A DNA stretch of 55,946 bases from Stramenopiles sp. TOSAG23-2 (taxonomy: Eukaryota; Sar): contig LT649259.1 of assembly GCA_900128395.1 (NCBI GenBank), positions 1-55,946 on the forward strand. Direction: 5' to 3'. The position numbers and the translations under genes are program-made. Numbering within the stretch: the stretch's first letter is position 1; every line of letters begins with the position of its first letter. Below the pieces are notes generated by a model. It did not search any database and was not told the origin of the DNA. It saw nothing but the letters and a program-made list of their open reading frames with translations. Shown here piece after piece: positions 20,976 to 30,936 of the stretch.

Positions 20976-23900
20976 TTACCGCATTTTCGCTCTGCTATCA
21001 TATCGCCTAAATGTTTGTTGCATATCGGCGGATGAAGCATTCCATACAGAGGAATCACTAAAGGACATCACTCGTCTAGCTTTTAAATTTCTACGACGGA
21101 ATTTCTCTGCATTTAACTCTAATTTCATAGCATCCATCGATAACATTGCATTGGCACATGTCTCTACTATTAATGCTGCATTTCTACTTCGAACATTTTG
21201 GAACGAGCTATGAGTACTTTCAATTGCTAATAAACCTCCCTCGTTGATAATAATTTCAGCTTGCCCTGCACTAGCCATAGCAATGTTTTCTAATGTACTA
21301 ACACAACGTACGCATATTTGTGGGCGATTGGGCCATGCACATAAATTATTAATGACAAAAGTAATACCACCTTGCACAACTGTTAAACGTAAAGCCTCTT
21401 CGCTAAATGATAAAAGACCTATAATTGCTATAACCCCGGTAAGGATTGTATATTCTGTTGGATAAAGTTGCGTACAAATCTTCATCAATGGAGGTATTGC
21501 ATATCTTGCAACATCAAACATACAGTTGTCATCGGCTGCTAGTTTGTTCAAAGCATTCACTACAATGCCTATCAATTCACGATCATAGCCTTCTCCTTCA
21601 CTCAAGGAAATTAAATTTGAAACCGATGCTATACCACCAAGTGCAACCATCCGCCTACGCGTTTCTTCATCAGCAGATAAATGATAAAATGCAGACACTG
21701 TGTTTATAAGAACATCTATGCGACTTTTTTGCAATGTTGAATTATCAATAACACCTACAACTACTTGGAATCCACCATCTTCCAGCAAAATATTTCTACA
21801 TGTACTAGATGTACATATGGCATGGACCATGGACATAGAATGCTGTATCACAACGTCATCATAATCATGAATTTGGATAATCTTTAAGATCGTTTCAACT
21901 ACATCTTTCACAACTAAACGCTCCAATGTAGCGGCATAAATTGTTGCATTATACAATGCTTCCAGTCCTGATGCTAAAACCTTTGAAGGAACGGATTGGG
22001 AAATAGTTTCCAAGATTATATCTGGAGCGCGATGCGAATACAATTGCTCATGGTAATCATTATTATCTTCAATATCGTCAAATTCCGCGAGGAAGAAATT
22101 CCCAAGTACATCCATACTTAGTTTCAATATTTCATGATGTTTTGGATGGGATTCAATGAAGTGCACTACAACGGAAGTTCCGCCGCTTGAAACCACACTA
22201 ATCATCAATTCGTCTGAATCGCATAACACTCCAAATAAACGCGTTCCATGGGCGGCAACTTGCTCTTCCTCCCGATGGCGATGTGTTAGATATAGGATCT
22301 TTTGATCAAGTATATCCCAAACAGTTTGTTGTATAGGTACATTCTGAGCACATAGATTGGACAATAAATGCAGGCATAAATATTCCACCTCCACTGATGT
22401 TTCCATGTAGTGATGCATTACATATTCTAACCCACTAACAAGCTTCAACGTATCTACTAAATGATTCGAGATATCTGGTGCCCGGTACGATAGATTAATC
22501 AAGCATTTTAAGCACGGAATGATTAAATCTACATATTCTAGATATTTCATCATCAATTGCACAGCAACAACGCCAGCACCTTGCGATCCATACATTCGTT
22601 GATTGTGTCGTACTTTTGTAGCATTTTCCATCTCCGTCATTTTTTTTGTATATTGTTTAATATTTCCAGCATCTACTTCGCGCAATTCCTTGACTCGCTG
22701 CGCTACTGTTTCCTCGTCTTCCACTTTAACAATTGCTTTTCCAGCCGGCCGTTTATATCTTTTTTCTGCTTTTTTTAATGCCGCTTTTAACGCGCTGATA
22801 TCCATGATATCTTCATCATTGTCGAGTTCATCTGTTTCCATTCCTTGTAACAATGACAATGCATCTTTGGAAAATTTATCATTTTCATCATCTTTCTGCG
22901 AACCAGCAAGTGCAGCAGAGATGCGAGAACCGACACGCATATTAATCAATTCCTCCGAAACAAGTGCAGATGAATGTACATGTTCTGTAACTTTGTTCAA
23001 AACTTCTAAACATGTCAATGCATGTTCTGAATTATTTTCTAATGTACTCATAACATTTGCAACAAAACCATTCAACTCGCTTTGTTTTCCAGAGTTAGCC
23101 ATACCAGTAACAATAGATTGCATTGCTTGCGAACCTCCTTCAGTGGAACAGATTTCAGCCATATTAGCACTGATGACTTCAACCGCTTTCGATTGAGCAC
23201 CTGGCATGTAATCGTGGACAATATCACTCAAAGCAGAATCGGCCATCAAATATACTGCACTTTGAGGACTCATTACTTCCGACAATATTTTATCTGCATG
23301 AATGGTAACATTTTCTTCCTCTGGAAATTTATTGACTAGCTGAACCGCAGCACTGGATATTTCTTGCTCAATTAAAGACTCTCTCAAGCCTTCCACCTCT
23401 TTGGAGGCTACAACTAGCGTGGCTAGTAATTCAGCCGCACCTGCTGCTGCGGGAACAAATGCAGGATCGGATGGACATTCCATTGCAAATTTAATGACAC
23501 TTCTAGTACCACCACGTTGCGATACTGCATTTGCACCCTCATTAGTCTCTGCTAAAATTTTTAAAACTTTTGTAGCAGCTAAAATCACATCAGGGTCGTT
23601 CTTATGCAATTGCAAGACACGGATGACTAGTCGAATGCCTTTTTGGTTTAAAATACTTTCGCGTAAATGCTCAACAGTAGCCAACGTAGCTAGTAGCTCC
23701 AATAGTTCGGTAACGTCGTATTTTGCATTTGCTTGAAGGCCTCGTAATACACATTCAATAGTGCCATTGTCTACAATCTCATCAATCATATTTTGAGCAA
23801 CTGATGGATCAGTTTCTCCAGATCTCATGGTTGATTGGATAAGCCCTCTCAGTGCGCGAGCGGCAGCATTAACAATTTCTTCTTTTTCCGACGTTTGTAA

Positions 23901-26900
23901 AGTTGTTAACGGAGCTACATCGAGACTACATGCCAAGGACAATGCCTGTATCATAACACCCAACGCACCTTTCTTTAAAACTGCATGGGTTGCACTTTTT
24001 GATATTGCACATGTAGACATAACACGCAAATGCGCTAAGAATGTCTTTGCATCGGATGGTACCCGACTAACCGACGGCCCTAGGCGATCTATTTCAACCA
24101 GTGCATGGTCAAGAACTTCTAGATCGATATGATGTTTTTCTATATCCAACGTCTCATCTAGCAAATGTTTCTCCATGACGTCAACTATTTCTGCAATCGT
24201 TATTGAACAGGATTGGTGAAGACTTTCTTTATTATGGCATGTTGGTGGCAAGTTAATAATACTTTTGCAAGTTTTAATCGCCGCTTCAAGCGCCCCCATC
24301 CGTACGATTTGAACGCCGGTAGCGTCGGAGCTTGCATAGACTAATAAGGTTCTCAAATCTACCATCATTTGCGCTTGGAGCTTCGCATCTTTGGCTATTT
24401 TTTTTTTATTGTTAGGATCTGTAAGTTCATTTAAACGGTTTACAGCATCTGCAGCATACCCAATAGGCAAATTCGTAGCAGCTTTCATGTCACATTTGTC
24501 AATCATTGCTTCACATGCTTCAACAATTTCTTTCCTAGTGGATGCAGGTAAATCACTATCATCCAACCCAGCCGTCCTACCCATGGCCGCTAAAATACTA
24601 CTGATACCTCCTAATCTAGTAACTAAATCTTGTGTTTCACCAGACAAGGCAATACCCTCCATAGCTTTTAAGGAGTTTAATAATGCTTCCCCGGAATCAT
24701 TACTGGAAGCTTCGTGGGATGCATAACCTGCATTAGCATTTGCGCGTGCATGTGTATCCCAAGATTTATCATTGCCAAATATAGTATACATTTGCAATCC
24801 ATCAATTAAACCAGCTCGAGTTATACCATCAAAGCCATCCAAATCCATGTCTTGCCACAATGAATCGACTAAGCCTTTCGCAATTTCTTCGTTCAAACCA
24901 GAATCAATAAACATGTACAACAATTCCTCCTTAGGAATTTGATACGTATCTGACTCTATTCCTAAAGAATCTACAAATGGAATTATAAGGTGCGGCTCCG
25001 GTACAAATTCTTGTTGCATCTTTGCTCTGCTAACTTTTTCAATCAAATTTAAGAATGCCTGGGCAGATGATACATTCATTCCAACATCATCTTTGTCTAG
25101 ATCTTGATCCCTACTACCTAGGCGTTCTGCAGCAATTAAATCTGCTATTTCAACCAAAAATGCATCGCTGACATTTATCCCGGCATCCTTACACATTTCA
25201 CGCAAAAGAGATTCATTGACTACACGATCCGTAGAAACGCCGTTCACATCTACCAATCCATATTTTTGAATCCATTGATCCCACTTGCCATTGTATTCTT
25301 CATCGATATGATCAAGTAAATGCGCTAATAAAACACCGGTATGCGCATCATTTTGATTTTGTATGTACCTTCCTTCACCAGATGCGACTAATGCAACATT
25401 TACCATTTCGCTTAACCATTCCTTTGAAATGGCTACATCAAAGCTCAAGCCGTAAATATCCGTCAGTGTGTTCATAAATTTCAATGATTCAGTAGAGTCA
25501 AATCCAACCGACGTCATTTTACCAATAATATCAGGCGTTGTCATTGCGAAACAACTAGCCCCTTTAAAAACTCGTGCGGCAAACGAATCGCCATCCTCGA
25601 CTTGATTATGCAAGAAACGTTTTGTCGATTTAAATTGGTTTACGCGTTTTAATTGCTGTAAAAATTCTTTCATATTTGAATGGGGGTCTTTTTCAGAAAT
25701 CAAATGCAATAAAGACAATAAATCATTTTTTGAAGTCTGTAAACCAAGTACATTAGCAATGAGTGATAGATCCGTCATTGTCAACGAATTATCTTCAATA
25801 TCATCTTCATCTTCAATCAACTTTAAATGTCGTAAAAATCTCATGTCATCCCCACTGTAATATTGTTCAATGCCATCGACCATACGTGCAAGTAATCGTA
25901 AAGATGCAATTTCACCTAGATTTGCATCTGTCATATGTGCACCGGGCATACCCCCAGCAAGATGTCGTAAACGTTCTATACCACCTTCTAACGACTCTGG
26001 TGTAAGATCTGCCTTTTCCATAGTGTTGCCCAATTCAATTTCCTCAGCGCTGTCATCCCAATGCATTGTATCAGACATCACCGAACTGAGTTGCAAGGCT
26101 TCCATGATGCCTAAATCAGCTTGTACAAAATGTTTTTGCAAATTTTGCTGGCTTGTATCGCCAACTTCGATGGAATTCAACTCACATTTTTCCACGAAAT
26201 GTGGTGTATGACCTATGGAAAATTCAAGAGTTTCATGAACATTGTTGACTGACATTTTTTTATTTAATGCGTCATATAATCCCTCAACAGTCGAATTTTC
26301 CTGTTTAGCTAATGTTTGGATTGCATGCCGTAAACGTCCAATATCGGATCTGCTTGCATCATTAACCCCACATGCTTTTAAAACTTTTTTTAACTTTCGT
26401 ATATTTAATGGACCACGTATAATTTTACCATTTACATCAGCCATTTTTACGGATTGAAACATGGCTAGAAGACTGCCATTATATTTCATATCAATTCCAC
26501 GTATAATTTTTGAAAGCATATCAGATGCTTCAATAATATCTAATTGTTCTTGTGGTAACTCTGGACGTGATAAAATAATACAGGTGTCTAAAAATTCTGC
26601 TATTTCCGCTGGACTAAATTTACGTTTAATCTCTACGGCACTACTATCATCATCACTATCCCCATCTTGGTCGTCATCATTTGCAAAACTAAATTCATCG
26701 GGTAAATCGTTATTTGCTTTAGGCTTTTTTGCACTTTTCTTCAAAATAACATCAGAGCTATGATTTGAAAGAGCTTTCAACATATCTCCGATTTTTTGAA
26801 TTTCATTCGTATCTAAAAACCCATCCATAAAAAATTTATCAAGTATATCTTCTATTGTTAATTTACCACTAGCATATTTGCCTAAATCCATATGTGAAAC

Positions 26901-29081
26901 AAAATCGACATAGCCTTTTTTATGGATCTTATCCAATGCTTCGCGTCCGTTCCGGCATAACATTATGTTATTTAATAAGACTAATAGGTTATTAGTCGTG
27001 ATTCCATGCTCCACATGATCTATATCATCATAACAATGTCGCATCTCATGTTTAGAACTGTTGACACCGCAGCGTCTCATTAATGATTCAAAATTATGAT
27101 ATGCAATTTTGTTAGTTCTTGAAGAAGCAGTGTCTTCCGCATCGCCACCACCGCCATCATCATCATCATCGCGTTTCTCAACAACTGGCTTGTAATTGGA
27201 ATCAATTAAATTCATTGCTATCGCCCATTTCTGCAAACTTCCACCAAAACCACTTTCAATCTTGCTTGCTGCACAAGCCATTAAAAGTATTGAATTTGGG
27301 CGCAAATTTCTAGAACGGCCTACTTCTTTTTCTGTTGTCAAGGAACGTCCAACAAGTATGCCTTCTTTAAATTTAGTACTACTTATTAAACCACTGGTAC
27401 CATTGCCACCAGTAGCAGATGGATCATTATTGAAAGTCCAATTTTGTACTTTTCCTAAAGCATTGATAAACATATCAGCTTTTGACACACCACAGCGTTT
27501 TAAATCTTTTTTCAGCTCATCTACCGTTTTTTCTTTTTGAATAGGTGTTTTTTTCCAAACTTCTTTGACAAATAAATCGGGATCACCAACATTATCTAAC
27601 ATCGTTTCAATGCTTTGAGCTGCGATTAGACGTGTCAATGCTTCATAAAATGCCTGTGGCGTTGCACGTCCATCCGCTTTCATCGATGTTTCGGCAACAT
27701 ATTTATACATAATATTTTCCTCCTCCGCTGTTAAATTAGGATTCAATTCATTTAATGTACGTCTAGACAATAAAACATCCGTGCGTGGTTTATTATTTTC
27801 TAAGTTCATAAGGTTTGAATCCATCATCCATTGCTCCACGGTTGCTTTTGATACGATATCGGCATTGCCATCGCTACCATAAACAGGATTTGCTTTCAAA
27901 CTTTCTAATAATTTTTTCAACACATCTGATGCCATGACACGTTCAGTGTATATACGTCGTTCTTCCCCACGATGGTTAATCAATTTTCCTCCACTGTTAC
28001 TATTTCCATTGCATATTTCAGCAACGCGAAATGCATGTAAAAGGTCTACTTTACTCAACATAATACTTGGATCATCGTGATTATTATTACTTTTCCACTT
28101 CATTATGTCTGTTAAATTAGATATCAATACATCTACATTATCCGGGTTGCACCCAAAATCATCAACAAATACACTTTTTAAGATATCGGTAGATATCATT
28201 GTTTCAAATCCAACGCCACTTGGGTTTGATGTTGCATTTTGCACTTGGTGTTTTTCCTCAAATTGATTCCATACTTCATCCACTAACATACTTGAGTGGT
28301 TGATAAAATTACCTGTCACTTCCACCGTATCAAGAACTTTTTGGAATTTATCTATAACAGTCATAATTTGCCCAATAGTCAATGGTGCACCGTCAACAAC
28401 AACACCAATTTCATCATCTATCAATGTTGTTTGAATATATGTATATAAATTGGAAATGTCTTTGTTATCACACGCGATCAATCCTCCATTTGCACATAAT
28501 TCGCTTAACTGTTGCAAGTCATAACTTTTCTCAATCACTTGATTTGTAGTTGGATCTATTAACTCCAACGCAACTAACCATTCTCTTAAACTGCCACGAT
28601 GATCTTCCTTTATATGACGAGCTATCGATGCCATCATTATTTCTGGTGTTTGCTTACCACGTGTATGATTTGGATTCTTAGTATTGGCGCGCTCTGACGT
28701 AGCTATTGCCTGTTTCGATTTTTCATCACCAACCCAATCCCAATCATTTACTTGCTTCAATAAGCGTTTAACAACAAGCTCTGCACTATCTGGTGCTAAA
28801 ATTTTCAATGCACGAACGCCATTAACAGTACTTGAATCTTTAGAAGCTTGGTGATTTTGTAAATATTTCACAATAGTGGACGATAAATAGGTTACAAAAT
28901 ATTCACCACACGTATTTTTAAATTCATTTGCCCATTCTTCCGGTGGCTTACTCGTCGTTGTCAACAAACTTTTTAATAAATATTCTATTAAATTTGGATT
29001 TTTTTTAAATAAATATTTTTTAATTTGTTCCACAATGGAATCGGTTTTGGAGGATGGGCGTGGCCTCAATTGCACCGGCAT
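20976..29081 (-). CDS. giant armadillo-repeat protein with degenerate EF-hand-like N-terminal half
   Basis: 2701 residues in one exon, ATG at 29079-29081. The N-terminal half (about 1-1480) is helical and built from diverged modules sharing a G-S-L-x-x-W-like signature followed by a D/N-rich turn (SLREWLVALELIDPTTN, SLQKWAIAMNLIDSNYK, SLLAMFQSVKMADVNGK, KWDQWIQKYGLVDVNG). An EF-hand-like loop (DMDLDGFDG) lies near residue 1410 but its spacing is not canonical, so calcium binding is uncertain. The C-terminal half (about 1500-2650) has armadillo/HEAT-type repeats (GALEAAIKTCKSII, GIRLVIRVLQLHKNDPDVILAATKVLKILAE, GGFQVVVGVID, GGITFVINNLCAWPNRPQICVRCVSTLENIA). It is likely a scaffold; a flagellar or cytoskeletal role would fit such proteins but is only a guess. 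The tail is basic. A C16 run on the sense strand lies 7 nt before the ATG. Confidence 0.85.
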   Translation of the reverse strand: MPVQLRPRPSSKTDSIVEQIKKYLFKKNPNLIEYLLKSLLTTTSKPPEEWANEFKNTCGEYFVTYLSSTIVKYLQNHQASKDSSTVNGVRALKILAPDSAELVVKRLLKQVNDWDWVGDEKSKQAIATSERANTKNPNHTRGKQTPEIMMASIARHIKEDHRGSLREWLVALELIDPTTNQVIEKSYDLQQLSELCANGGLIACDNKDISNLYTYIQTTLIDDEIGVVVDGAPLTIGQIMTVIDKFQKVLDTVEVTGNFINHSSMLVDEVWNQFEEKHQVQNATSNPSGVGFETMISTDILKSVFVDDFGCNPDNVDVLISNLTDIMKWKSNNNHDDPSIMLSKVDLLHAFRVAEICNGNSNSGGKLINHRGEERRIYTERVMASDVLKKLLESLKANPVYGSDGNADIVSKATVEQWMMDSNLMNLENNKPRTDVLLSRRTLNELNPNLTAEEENIMYKYVAETSMKADGRATPQAFYEALTRLIAAQSIETMLDNVGDPDLFVKEVWKKTPIQKEKTVDELKKDLKRCGVSKADMFINALGKVQNWTFNNDPSATGGNGTSGLISSTKFKEGILVGRSLTTEKEVGRSRNLRPNSILLMACAASKIESGFGGSLQKWAIAMNLIDSNYKPVVEKRDDDDDGGGGDAEDTASSRTNKIAYHNFESLMRRCGVNSSKHEMRHCYDDIDHVEHGITTNNLLVLLNNIMLCRNGREALDKIHKKGYVDFVSHMDLGKYASGKLTIEDILDKFFMDGFLDTNEIQKIGDMLKALSNHSSDVILKKSAKKPKANNDLPDEFSFANDDDQDGDSDDDSSAVEIKRKFSPAEIAEFLDTCIILSRPELPQEQLDIIEASDMLSKIIRGIDMKYNGSLLAMFQSVKMADVNGKIIRGPLNIRKLKKVLKACGVNDASRSDIGRLRHAIQTLAKQENSTVEGLYDALNKKMSVNNVHETLEFSIGHTPHFVEKCELNSIEVGDTSQQNLQKHFVQADLGIMEALQLSSVMSDTMHWDDSAEEIELGNTMEKADLTPESLEGGIERLRHLAGGMPGAHMTDANLGEIASLRLLARMVDGIEQYYSGDDMRFLRHLKLIEDEDDIEDNSLTMTDLSLIANVLGLQTSKNDLLSLLHLISEKDPHSNMKEFLQQLKRVNQFKSTKRFLHNQVEDGDSFAARVFKGASCFAMTTPDIIGKMTSVGFDSTESLKFMNTLTDIYGLSFDVAISKEWLSEMVNVALVASGEGRYIQNQNDAHTGVLLAHLLDHIDEEYNGKWDQWIQKYGLVDVNGVSTDRVVNESLLREMCKDAGINVSDAFLVEIADLIAAERLGSRDQDLDKDDVGMNVSSAQAFLNLIEKVSRAKMQQEFVPEPHLIIPFVDSLGIESDTYQIPKEELLYMFIDSGLNEEIAKGLVDSLWQDMDLDGFDGITRAGLIDGLQMYTIFGNDKSWDTHARANANAGYASHEASSNDSGEALLNSLKAMEGIALSGETQDLVTRLGGISSILAAMGRTAGLDDSDLPASTRKEIVEACEAMIDKCDMKAATNLPIGYAADAVNRLNELTDPNNKKKIAKDAKLQAQMMVDLRTLLVYASSDATGVQIVRMGALEAAIKTCKSIINLPPTCHNKESLHQSCSITIAEIVDVMEKHLLDETLDIEKHHIDLEVLDHALVEIDRLGPSVSRVPSDAKTFLAHLRVMSTCAISKSATHAVLKKGALGVMIQALSLACSLDVAPLTTLQTSEKEEIVNAAARALRGLIQSTMRSGETDPSVAQNMIDEIVDNGTIECVLRGLQANAKYDVTELLELLATLATVEHLRESILNQKGIRLVIRVLQLHKNDPDVILAATKVLKILAETNEGANAVSQRGGTRSVIKFAMECPSDPAFVPAAAGAAELLATLVVASKEVEGLRESLIEQEISSAAVQLVNKFPEEENVTIHADKILSEVMSPQSAVYLMADSALSDIVHDYMPGAQSKAVEVISANMAEICSTEGGSQAMQSIVTGMANSGKQSELNGFVANVMSTLENNSEHALTCLEVLNKVTEHVHSSALVSEELINMRVGSRISAALAGSQKDDENDKFSKDALSLLQGMETDELDNDEDIMDISALKAALKKAEKRYKRPAGKAIVKVEDEETVAQRVKELREVDAGNIKQYTKKMTEMENATKVRHNQRMYGSQGAGVVAVQLMMKYLEYVDLIIPCLKCLINLSYRAPDISNHLVDTLKLVSGLEYVMHHYMETSVEVEYLCLHLLSNLCAQNVPIQQTVWDILDQKILYLTHRHREEEQVAAHGTRLFGVLCDSDELMISVVSSGGTSVVVHFIESHPKHHEILKLSMDVLGNFFLAEFDDIEDNNDYHEQLYSHRAPDIILETISQSVPSKVLASGLEALYNATIYAATLERLVVKDVVETILKIIQIHDYDDVVIQHSMSMVHAICTSSTCRNILLEDGGFQVVVGVIDNSTLQKSRIDVLINTVSAFYHLSADEETRRRMVALGGIASVSNLISLSEGEGYDRELIGIVVNALNKLAADDNCMFDVARYAIPPLMKICTQLYPTEYTILTGVIAIIGLLSFSEEALRLTVVQGGITFVINNLCAWPNRPQICVRCVSTLENIAMASAGQAEIIINEGGLLAIESTHSSFQNVRSRNAALIVETCANAMLSMDAMKLELNAEKFRRRNLKARRVMSFSDSSVWNASSADMQQTFRRYDSRAKMR

Positions 29082-29662
29082 ATTAGTTGGGGGGGGGGGG
29101 GGGGTCTCTCTCTATATATATTATATATGTAAAGTCTTGTTGGATAAATGAAATGGGTGTAAAGATGAAAGGGTATGGTTGATCATGTTTTCCATCGTTT
29201 TAATAATGTATATATCCATGATAATTATTCAATAATTATTAGTTGTTTTTAACTTCTATTATATATATATTTTATTTTTATGTGTAGTAATAAATGATAC
29301 TACCAGGTAATCTGGTAATATTAATATTACTACCTGACAGTAAGCAGCTAGCATAAGAATAGCATAGGAAACATAAATCTAACACGAATTAAGTGTTACA
29401 AATTTTTAGTATGAGAACATTGTTTAAAAGTATATGAAAGCATCACTATATATAAAATTACCCCTCACAACACACCAATTCTACTGGGAAACAAAAAAAA
29501 TTGTTTTTTACCAGCTGTTTTTTTCCCTATTGCATGAATGGCACTATTTAAAAAAATGGGCCCAAATAATTTGTGAATACATTCCAATGCTTTTTTCATT
29601 TGATGAAATGGACCATCTAATAAAATTAGTTTATGATATTTATTGGGGTGATCATGTTTCCA
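29082..29662. other. intergenic region with G16 run and extended palindrome
   Basis: Holds a 16-nt G run (29089-29104) next to the armadillo start codon, TATATA tracts just upstream of that gene, and the palindrome TACCAGGTAATCTGGTA at 29301-29317. The plus-strand ORF at 29434-29748 has no recognisable content and starts in AT-rich sequence. No gene is supported. Confidence 0.5.
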
Positions 29663-30079
29663 TCAAAAAGCCTGGGATATTGGTTGGCCATCCATGGAAA
29701 TGTATGCACCCAGAGAAATGGTACCACAACGAATCAGACCATTTGTAATGGCATACAAATCCATTTGCTTGTAGATGTTTTCTTTTCGGATGGAACTAGC
29801 CCCATTCAATTGCTTATACATTTCATTTAAAAACTGATCATTCAGACTATCAACCCATTTTTCAATTTTTCTATCTCTTTGTTCTAAAGCTTTGTCCATT
29901 AGTTCTACTACAGAATCTGTTGTTGCTAGATTTTTAGCCCATATCTCTTTGTGGTATATTTTATTTGTTTCATACCTTGTACTTTCATTCTCATCCACCT
30001 CTACCTTGGATTCCAATTTTATTGCATAAAATATTCCAGCAAAACAAACAAACAATAAAGGTACAATGCAGTAAACTTA
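29663..30079 (-). pseudogene. broken fragment of a membrane-anchored helical protein
   Basis: An open minus-strand frame of about 138 codons with no ATG at its start (first candidate is TTG at 30053-30055). It begins with a strong hydrophobic segment (VYCIVPLLFVCFAGIFYAI), followed by a charged helical region (KNLATTDSVVELMDKALEQRDRKIEKW is part of it) and a C-terminal part with GLIRCGTISLGAYISMDG. It looks like real coding sequence whose upstream part is missing. It stands head-to-head with a truncated dehydrogenase fragment, and the two frames meet or overlap at about 30050-30100, as expected of a rearrangement breakpoint. An upstream exon cannot be excluded. Family not recognised. Confidence 0.4.
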
Positions 30080-30088
30080 TCAGAAAGG

Positions 30089-30783
30089 ACAGAAGGGTAG
30101 ATGGAATACATACTGTTAATTCACATTGGCCAACAGAAGATGTAGAAGCTATTAATGTGACAAGAATTGATGGATGGAATGAAGATGGTGGATTAAAATT
30201 AAGCGTTGATGGAATTGAAAAAGTATTTGCAACTAACCATGTAGGTCATCATTTAATGTGGAAAATTTTAGAATCAAAAGTAAAAAGTTCAAATTGTGGT
30301 AGAGTTGTATTAACATCTTCTGCTTCTAATTTTGGTTCATATGATTATGGAATTGCAACAGATTTAGAAACATTAAATGCTGGAGAAGCAAATATGAAAG
30401 CATATGGACAATCAAAACTTGCACAAGTTCTTTGGGCACAAGAATTAACACGAAGACTTGGACCAGACTCAAATGTATATGTAAATTCATATCATCCAGG
30501 TGCGGCTGCTACAATGATTTGGTTTACAAATCCTATGATCCCAAAACTTATGCATCCTATTCTTCGTTTTTTTACAGAAAATGTCATGTGGACTAGCTTG
30601 GAAGGTGCATTGACTATGTTGTATTTAGGTGCTGCATCGGAAGATTTAGTGACAAATAATGTACGAGGAAAATATTTCCACCCCCAAGTGCAAGAGGTAA
30701 TACCAAATCCAAAGTTTGCTCAAAATTTACAATTACAAAAAGATTTATGGACATTTTCAGATGAATTAATAGAACGTGCTTAA
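30089..30783 (+). pseudogene. N-truncated short-chain dehydrogenase/reductase (WWOX/retinol-dehydrogenase-like)
   Basis: The frame encodes the middle and C-terminal part of a classical SDR: DGIEKVFATNHVGHH (substrate side, Asn of the family), RVVLTSSASNFG (catalytic Ser region), then YGQSKLAQVLWAQEL with the YxxxK catalytic pair, and NSYHPGAAAT. The N-terminal Rossmann part with the cofactor loop TGxxxGIG is absent, and no ATG precedes the conserved part (the open frame extends upstream only into sequence antisense to the neighbouring fragment). Either an upstream exon lies out of view or the gene has lost its first 80-100 codons. Without the cofactor loop it should not be an active enzyme. 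Confidence 0.7.
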
Positions 30784-30936
30784 AATATACGATCAGCAGG
30801 TATGAAGAAGATGGATCTTTAAAAAAGAGGGGAAGAGATTACTCATATTCGTATATATTATCTAGATATCTAGATATATTCTATACTGATTGTACGAACG
30901 TACTCTCTCTATCTCTCTCTAAATTTAGTTTTTTTC

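Noticed and set aside
22603-23196. 197-residue Ser-rich ORF antisense to the armadillo gene
   Set aside because: Mirror of helical Ala/Glu-rich coding sequence on the other strand.
24830-24860. Canonical EF-hand in the armadillo protein
   Set aside because: DMDLDGFDG resembles an EF loop, but the hydrophobic position and the twelfth-position acid are shifted, so calcium binding is not claimed.
29434-29748. 104-residue plus-strand ORF
   Set aside because: Partly antisense to a better-looking coding fragment, with no domain or signal.
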